Origin: DASZTU01 sp035493835
Lineage (GTDB): Bacteria > Pseudomonadota > Alphaproteobacteria > Rhizobiales > Devosiaceae
DNA length: 19,558 nucleotides
NCBI GenBank assembly: GCA_035493835.1
Contig: DATJHO010000164.1
Coordinates: forward strand, 1-19,558
Reading direction: 5' to 3'
Positions 15,356 through 19,558 of this stretch are shown one piece after another. Position numbers and translations under genes: made by a program. The notes under the pieces were generated by a model, which was not told where the DNA came from, searched no databases, and was given only the letters and a program-made list of their open reading frames with translations. Positions within the stretch are counted from its first letter, which is position 1, and each line of letters starts with the position of its first letter.

Positions 15356-15368
15356 GTTCGTCACGAAC
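15356..15368. repeat. Palindrome GTTCGT-C-ACGAAC, candidate operator
   Basis: Perfect 6-base arms flank a single central base, about 40 bases upstream of the TTG start of the uncharacterised gene and inside AT-rich promoter DNA. The position suits a repressor of the minus-strand module. It is short enough to occur by chance. Confidence 0.35.
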
Positions 15369-15540
15369 TTTATTTAGTATTTATGTATAGCCGCGACGTT
15401 CCATTAACGATGTCGGCACCGTAGCCAAGGCCGGCATTTCTGTATATTAGCTTTGTTATTGTACGAATTTCTCCCAGTTCTATTTACCTTCGTAAAGAGT
15501 TGGATAGATCGGTAGGCCGAAGTATTTAATTGCTGCGCCG

Positions 15541-15587
15541 TCCCTCCCAGCCGATCATTTGTTGGGAAAATCCCGACTTGGAGGGGG
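15541..15587 (+). promoter_or_regulatory. Potential RNA structure masking the ribosome binding site of the first glycosyltransferase
   Basis: CCCTCC at 15542-15547 can pair perfectly with GGAGGG at 15580-15585, the only Shine-Dalgarno-like motif before the ATG at 15600. Inside this helix a second hairpin forms from GTTGGGA (15561-15567) and TCCCGAC (15571-15577) with an AAA loop. Together they would hide the ribosome binding site if the transcript starts upstream of 15541. Folding was judged by eye only. Confidence 0.4.
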
Positions 15588-15599
15588 CCGATTTCCGCA

Positions 15600-16508
15600 A
15601 TGCCGCAAATCAGCGTGGTCGTGCCGCATCTGAACGAGCCCGATGATCTCGCCCGTTGCCTCGGCGCGCTTGCCGCGCAGCGCGGCGACGGCATCGATTT
15701 CGAGGTGATCGTGGTCGACAACGGTTCGCGTGAGCCGCCTATTGCCGTCTGCGCCCGGTTCGAGCGGGTGCGGCTGGTGGTTGAGAGAACCCCCGGTCCA
15801 GGGCCGGCACGCAGCCGCGGCGCCGCCGAAGCGCAGGCGCCGGTCGTGGCCTTCATCGATGCGGATTGCCTGGCGCAACCTGGCTGGATCCGTGGCATCG
15901 CCGATTATCTTGGGGCACATCCGGAGGTCGACGTGCTCGCCGGCCATGTCGGAATCGTTCGGCAGGTGCCGGAGCGACCCACCGCGCTCGAGCTATATGA
16001 GGGGCTCTACAGCTATCGCGTAAAGCTCTATGTGGAGCGCGACCATTACGCTGCCACCGGGAACATGGCGGTCCGGAAAACCGCGTTCGAAACGGTCGGC
16101 CCGTTCGGCGGCATCGCCACCATGGAGGATCGCGCCTGGGGGCAACGCGCAACCGCCATGGGCATGCAGCTCGCCTTTGTGCCCGAGGTCGCCGTGCTGA
16201 CCCCGGCCTGCCGAAAATTCGGGGAGCTCGTCCGGCGCTGGGATCGGCACATCGCGCATGACTTCAAGGAAATCAGCCCCGGCTGGGGAGGCGCACTGAA
16301 ATGGATGGCGCTGAGCCTCGCCGTCGCGGGATCGCCCGCCATCGAAGCGGCAAGGCTCATGGTCAACCCGCGGGGCTACAGCCTCCTCGAGCGGTTGCGA
16401 GCGCTGGGCGTGCTGACGCGGATTCGGCTCTACCGGGCCGGCAGGATGCTCGCGCTGCTGGCGGATAACCGCTCCTCCCAAATGGTCAATTCCTGGAATC
16501 GGAGCTAG
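15600..16508 (+). CDS. Glycosyltransferase family 2
   Basis: The 302-residue product has a GT-A fold starting at the first residues (ISVVVPHLNEPDDLARCLGAL). It shows the nucleotide-binding VIVVDNGS, the metal-binding DxD in FIDADCL (Asp87, Asp89), the acceptor segment TGNMAVRKTAF, and the catalytic-loop acidic pair in MEDRAW (Glu176, Asp177). The C-terminal third is basic and moderately hydrophobic, suggesting loose association with the inner membrane. It should add one sugar to the growing polyprenol-linked repeat unit; donor and linkage cannot be told from sequence. The only Shine-Dalgarno-like motif, GGAGGGGG, is about 12 bases from the ATG and may be masked by RNA pairing. The next glycosyltransferase begins one base after the stop, so this gene leads a three-gene operon. 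Confidence 0.88.
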   Translation: MPQISVVVPHLNEPDDLARCLGALAAQRGDGIDFEVIVVDNGSREPPIAVCARFERVRLVVERTPGPGPARSRGAAEAQAPVVAFIDADCLAQPGWIRGIADYLGAHPEVDVLAGHVGIVRQVPERPTALELYEGLYSYRVKLYVERDHYAATGNMAVRKTAFETVGPFGGIATMEDRAWGQRATAMGMQLAFVPEVAVLTPACRKFGELVRRWDRHIAHDFKEISPGWGGALKWMALSLAVAGSPAIEAARLMVNPRGYSLLERLRALGVLTRIRLYRAGRMLALLADNRSSQMVNSWNRS

Positions 16509-16509
16509 C

Positions 16510-17424
16510 GTGGCCATGTCCAAGCTTGCGGTTTTCATCGTTACCCACGACAGCGCCGCCACCCTTCCCGCAATGCTGGATTCAATGCCGGCCGGGCTCG
16601 CCGGGATCGAGCAGGCCGATGTCGTGGTCGCGGACAATGTCTCGAGAGATGGCTCGGCCGAGATCGCGGAGGCGCATCCAACCCGGCCCAGGGTGATCAG
16701 GACCGGGCGGGACGCCGGCTATGCCGCCGGCATCAATGCTGCGGCCGCCACAGTCGACAGGGATGCTGACATCCTGGTGCTCAACTCCGACATCCTGCTT
16801 ATGCCCGGCTCCGTCCGACTGCTGGTCGAGCGGCTGAAAGACCCGCGCGTGGGCGTGGCCGCGCCACGGATTCTCAACAAGGACAAAAGCGAGGTCGCCT
16901 CGCTTCGCCGCGAACCCTCGATCGTTACCGCCTGGTCGGACGCACTGCTGGGCGAAACGTTCGGCAGGCGTTTTGGCGTGGGCGAAACCGTGCTCGATCC
17001 CCGTCGTTACCGGTCGGATGGCCTGGTCGATTGGGCCAGCGGGGCGGCACTCGCGGTTTCGGCGCGGGCCAGATCCATCGTCGGGGACTGGGACGAGTCC
17101 TTCTTTCTTTATAGCGAGGAGGTCGACTATCAGCGCCGCATCCGCGACGCCGGCCTCGCGATCGCCTATGTCGCGCGCTCGGAGATCATCCATATCGGCG
17201 GTGACTACCAGAGCAACCCCAAGCTCTACGCGCTCCTCACCGCCAATCGTATCCGCTATTTTGCCCGTCATCATGACCCGTTCAGCGCAGCGGCCTTCCG
17301 GCTGGCCGTGCTGAGCGGCGAGGCGCTCCGGAGTTTCAGGGGCTCCCCCGTCCACCGCGCCGGCATGAGCGCCGCCGTGCGGCGGTGGCGGCCCTTTCAA
17401 GCCAGCCAGACCTCCAATGCGTGA
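16510..17424 (+). CDS. Glycosyltransferase family 2, rhamnosyltransferase-like (WbbL type)
   Basis: The 304-residue product has a GT-A fold with FIVTHDSAATLPAMLDSM at the start, VVADNVSRDGS, RDAGYAAGINAA, and LVLNSDILL carrying the NSD form (Asn92-Asp94) of the metal-binding motif common in rhamnosyltransferases. Further on are the catalytic SEEVDYQRRIRDAG (Glu203, Glu204, Asp206) and HIGG. The family likeness to WbbL/RfbF suggests dTDP-L-rhamnose as donor, but no rhamnose synthesis genes are in the window. The frame opens with GTG at 16510, five bases after GGAG; the in-frame ATG at 16516 is a fair alternative (eleven bases). It begins one base after the previous stop and overlaps the next gene by 8 bases (ATGCGTGA), so translation of the three is probably coupled. 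Confidence 0.86.
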   Translation: MAMSKLAVFIVTHDSAATLPAMLDSMPAGLAGIEQADVVVADNVSRDGSAEIAEAHPTRPRVIRTGRDAGYAAGINAAAATVDRDADILVLNSDILLMPGSVRLLVERLKDPRVGVAAPRILNKDKSEVASLRREPSIVTAWSDALLGETFGRRFGVGETVLDPRRYRSDGLVDWASGAALAVSARARSIVGDWDESFFLYSEEVDYQRRIRDAGLAIAYVARSEIIHIGGDYQSNPKLYALLTANRIRYFARHHDPFSAAAFRLAVLSGEALRSFRGSPVHRAGMSAAVRRWRPFQASQTSNA

Positions 17425-18727
17425 GGGCTCGATCATTTCGACCCCGCCTGGCACGCCCATCGCCTCACCAAGCGAGGCGAAAAACCTGCTCAATCGGTTT
17501 CAGGCGCCGCTGAGCCGGCGTTGGCGCCAATTGGCGTGGCTGGCACGCGAGGAAGGAATGGCGGGCGTCAGCTCCCGCCTGCGCCTCAAACTGGCGGATG
17601 CCATCCGCCCCTCGCAGCGGCGCTGGGCGGTCCGTCCGGAGGATGTTCTGGCCGCCGACCTCGATGCACCATTCGTGCCGCTTATTCCGAAATGCGAGGC
17701 GGGCAAGCCGATCCTGGTGAACTGGGTCATGACCGGCCCTGGGCCTGGCTCCGGGGGACACACGACCATGTTCCGGGTGCTGCGTCACCTCGAGGCCAAC
17801 GGCTTTCGCAACCGCGTCTATTTGTACCATCCAAGCCTCACCGATCCCGACTACTATGTTTCGGTAATCAGGAACTATTACGGCTTTGGCGGACCGGTGG
17901 CCCGGCTGGATGGCGCGATGGACGATGCGCATGCCGTCATCGCAACCAGCTGGCCAAGCGCCTATCCGGTGTTCAATGCGCGCTCGTCCGGCAAGCGCTT
18001 CTATTTTGTCCAGGACCTCGAACCCGATTTCTATCCGGTCGGGGCTGAACGCATTCTGGCGGAAAATACCTATCGCATGGGCCTCCACGCGATCACGGCC
18101 GGCCGCTGGCTGGCTGAAAGGCTGACCAAGGACTATTCCATGGCCGCCGACCACTTCGATTTTGGCTGCGACACGCAACGCTATCGCAATCGAGGCGAAG
18201 CGCGGACGGGGATCGTCTACTACGCCCGCCCCAGCACGCCGCGCCGCGGCTTCGAGATTGGCCTGCTGGCGCTGCAGATTTTGAAGGCCCGGCGGCCCGA
18301 TATCGAAATCCATCTCTATGGCGAGCGGGTCGGGCGCTTGCCCTTCAAGGCTACCGACCACGGCACCGTCACGCCCGACCGCCTCAACGGGATCTATAAC
18401 CGCTGTTTTGCCGGGCTGAGCCTGTCGTTCACCAATGTATCGCTCGTACCGCTGGAGATGCTGGCGACAGGCTGCATACCCGTGGTCAACGAGGCACATC
18501 ATAACCGCTTGGTGCTGGACAGCCCGCATGTCCGCTACGCCGCACCCACGCCTCATGCCCTCGCCAGGGCGCTGGAGGAAATCGTTTCGGCGGCTGACTT
18601 TGGGGCGCTGTCGAGCGCGGCAGCCCAAAGCCAGGCGGCAAGCAGCTGGGACAATGCCGGTGAAACAGTGGCCGACGTCATCCGCCGCACCATCGGCAAA
18701 GCCGGCGCTCCAATCATGGCGACCTAG
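17417..18727 (+). CDS. GT4-type glycosyltransferase, WsaF-like rhamnosyltransferase
   Basis: The 436-residue product has two Rossmann-like halves of the GT-B fold after a basic N-terminal extension of about 90 residues. The first half contains GPGPGSGGHTTMFRVLRHL (107-125) and FVQDLEPDFYP (197-207), with TAGRWLAERL nearby. The second half contains IVYYARPSTPRRGFEIGL, IHLYGERVG and the donor-binding LSFTNVSLVPLEMLATG with Glu347. These segments are typical of WsaF, an L-rhamnosyltransferase of S-layer glycan assembly, and of rhamnan-type transferases. It is likely to act on the lipid-linked oligosaccharide at the cytoplasmic face. The ATG overlaps the preceding stop by 8 bases. Six bases after its stop lies the end of the convergent pyrophosphatase gene; no terminator was recognised there. 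The GT4 call is firm; the rhamnose donor is inferred. Confidence 0.82.
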   Translation: MREGSIISTPPGTPIASPSEAKNLLNRFQAPLSRRWRQLAWLAREEGMAGVSSRLRLKLADAIRPSQRRWAVRPEDVLAADLDAPFVPLIPKCEAGKPILVNWVMTGPGPGSGGHTTMFRVLRHLEANGFRNRVYLYHPSLTDPDYYVSVIRNYYGFGGPVARLDGAMDDAHAVIATSWPSAYPVFNARSSGKRFYFVQDLEPDFYPVGAERILAENTYRMGLHAITAGRWLAERLTKDYSMAADHFDFGCDTQRYRNRGEARTGIVYYARPSTPRRGFEIGLLALQILKARRPDIEIHLYGERVGRLPFKATDHGTVTPDRLNGIYNRCFAGLSLSFTNVSLVPLEMLATGCIPVVNEAHHNRLVLDSPHVRYAAPTPHALARALEEIVSAADFGALSSAAAQSQAASSWDNAGETVADVIRRTIGKAGAPIMAT

Positions 18728-18733
18728 GCCGGG

Positions 18734-19288
18734 CTAGCCTGCATACTGAGCGGCTATGCTCTCGCGCAGCAGCGCCATTGCCGCTTCTGGGCCGGTGCGG
18801 CGGAGCGGTCGGAATTCCTTGCCCTGCAGGCGGTCATAGCCGACGAAAAACTGTTCGAGCTGTTCGAGCATGCGATCGGGGAGGGCGGCGATGTCCTCGA
18901 GCCCGGGCGGCTCGATCACCTCGACGGCCACGCCCAACAGGCGATCGTTGCGCACGAACTTGCCCTCGGGCTCCTTCTGCTCGGCCTCGATGGCGCCGAT
19001 CAGCTTGGTTTTTACGATGATGCCGGTCGTCACCGGCACGTCGAGCAGCAACAGCACGTCGATCGGATCGCCGTCCGCCGCCATGGTCGAGGGAACGAAG
19101 CCGAAATCGAGCGGGAAGGCAAAGCCGACCGGCAGGATCTTGTGCAGCAGGAAACCGCCGGTCTTGTCGTCATACTTGAATTTGCCGCGGGAACCCTTGG
19201 GCGTCTCGACAATGACGTTGACGCTTCCGCTCTCCTCGTCGATTGCCGGGAGCCCTCCCAGGGCCGGCACGACCTGCATCGTGGCCAT
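18734..19288 (-). CDS. ppa: Inorganic pyrophosphatase, divergent family I
   Basis: The 184-residue product hydrolyses pyrophosphate to phosphate, pulling forward biosynthetic steps such as nucleotide-sugar formation. The metal-binding signature DGDPIDVL (Asp72, Asp74, Asp77) is intact, and VNVIVETPKGSRGKFKYD carries the Glu and Lys of the active site. It departs from the standard bacterial enzyme: the NYG-Y segment before the signature reads DFGFVPSTMA, and the C-terminal GKW is replaced by KEFRPL. This suggests a separate branch of the family, perhaps an accessory enzyme beside a housekeeping one. I chose the ATG at 19288, with GGGGA about eight bases upstream; the frame remains open to 19387 but that part looks non-coding, and a further Met lies three codons downstream. 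It is convergent with the last glycosyltransferase gene and divergent from the DUF2934 gene. Confidence 0.88.
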   Translation of the reverse strand: MATMQVVPALGGLPAIDEESGSVNVIVETPKGSRGKFKYDDKTGGFLLHKILPVGFAFPLDFGFVPSTMAADGDPIDVLLLLDVPVTTGIIVKTKLIGAIEAEQKEPEGKFVRNDRLLGVAVEVIEPPGLEDIAALPDRMLEQLEQFFVGYDRLQGKEFRPLRRTGPEAAMALLRESIAAQYAG

Positions 19289-19435
19289 TTCCAAATCCCC
19301 GTATTGTTGGTCGCGCAGCGGCCGAACGCGCCATCCGGCTCCGGGTTGCTTATCCATTCGGGCGAATGGTCCGAACGGCGCAACCACTGTTCTCCCCCGC
19401 CGTTCCTATTGCTTCCGATTTGGAGGAGCGAGCAA
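19289..19435. promoter_or_regulatory. Divergent promoter region of ppa and the DUF2934 gene
   Basis: This 147-base gap separates two genes reading outward and must contain both promoters. The plus-strand gene has a strong TGGAGGAG ribosome binding site near 19421. No operator or clear promoter boxes were recognised. Confidence 0.4.
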
Positions 19436-19558
19436 ATGGACGGAATAAACCAGGACGACAGTGTGCGCGAACTCGCCTACCGGCTTTGGGAAGATGACGG
19501 ACGCCCCGACGGCCGCGATCAGGAGTTTTGGTTCAGGGCAGAGGCCCTGCTGGTGCGG
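19436..19558 (+). CDS. DUF2934 domain protein, 5' part only
   Basis: The first 41 codons are present before the window ends. They encode the compact DUF2934 signature: VRELAYRLWEDDGRPDGRD followed by EFWFRAEALL, a short helical pair found in small alphaproteobacterial proteins, often near stress and central-metabolism genes. Its function is not known. The ATG lies seven bases after GGAGGAG. Total length cannot be judged; family members may be little more than this domain or have long low-complexity tails. Confidence 0.8.
   Translation, partial: MDGINQDDSVRELAYRLWEDDGRPDGRDQEFWFRAEALLVR

Larger units (their letters stand above)
15319..15599. promoter_or_regulatory. Divergent promoter region before the glycosyltransferase operon
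   Basis: This 281-base region is AT-rich between about 15330 and 15530 and separates the minus-strand ManNAcA module from the plus-strand glycosyltransferase operon. It holds a GTTCGT-C-ACGAAC palindrome at 15356-15368, close to the minus-strand start and a plausible operator, and a potential Shine-Dalgarno-masking structure at its right-hand end. No single -35/-10 pair stands out. No small gene is supported. Confidence 0.5.

Noticed and set aside
1..19558. CRISPR arrays, tRNA or rRNA genes, insertion sequences, prophage genes, toxin-antitoxin pairs
   Set aside because: No regularly spaced repeats, RNA-gene-like segments, transposase or integrase motifs, or small paired ORFs of that kind were seen; almost all space is taken by the genes listed.

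Overview
The window is GC-rich, densely coded DNA from a bacterium, most likely an alphaproteobacterium of the Hyphomicrobiales (Rhizobiales). This rests on the ExoF/ExoY-type exopolysaccharide genes, an Hsp20-Lon pair, a PoxB-type pyruvate oxidase and a DUF2934 gene in a single neighbourhood. The genus cannot be read from the sequence. No rRNA, tRNA, CRISPR array, transposase or phage gene was seen.

Left block (1-5538), stress and energy functions. On the minus strand, poxB (pyruvate to acetate plus CO2, electrons to quinone) is followed by a small proline-rich ORF and a cysteine-rich four-helix copper-storage-type protein. Divergent from poxB, hsp20 and lon form a two-gene plus-strand operon for holding and degrading damaged protein.

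Central block (5529-18727), an envelope or secreted polysaccharide locus. It holds a stand-alone BY-kinase-type ATPase and a Wzz/GumC co-polymerase (minus), an ExoF-like export protein (plus), an ExoY-type initiating sugar-phosphate transferase (minus), wecB (plus), a translationally coupled minus-strand set of wecC, a WecG/TagA glycosyltransferase and an uncharacterised 414-residue protein, and a plus-strand set of three glycosyltransferases (two GT2, one WsaF-like). The inferred product is a polyprenol-linked heteropolysaccharide containing ManNAc/ManNAcA and probably rhamnose. No Wzx flippase or Wzy polymerase lies in the window, so the pathway must be completed elsewhere. Strand changes five times within the locus. 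Several adjacent genes overlap by 4 or 8 bases, and two convergent pairs overlap at their 3' ends.

Right block (18734-19558). A divergent family I inorganic pyrophosphatase (minus) and the start of a DUF2934 gene (plus, cut by the window edge) return to the stress/energy theme, so the polysaccharide locus appears embedded between genes of that kind.

Non-coding structure is concentrated in three intergenic regions. The 7882-8153 region has a 12-bp AT-rich direct repeat at 33-bp phasing. The 10274-10807 region ends in a strong terminator-like hairpin only 16 nt before the wecB start, with an 11-codon ORF stopping in its loop. The 15319-15599 region has a palindrome and a possible Shine-Dalgarno-masking structure in front of the first glycosyltransferase. 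The most open items are the uncharacterised 414-residue gene coupled to wecG and the putative attenuator of wecB.
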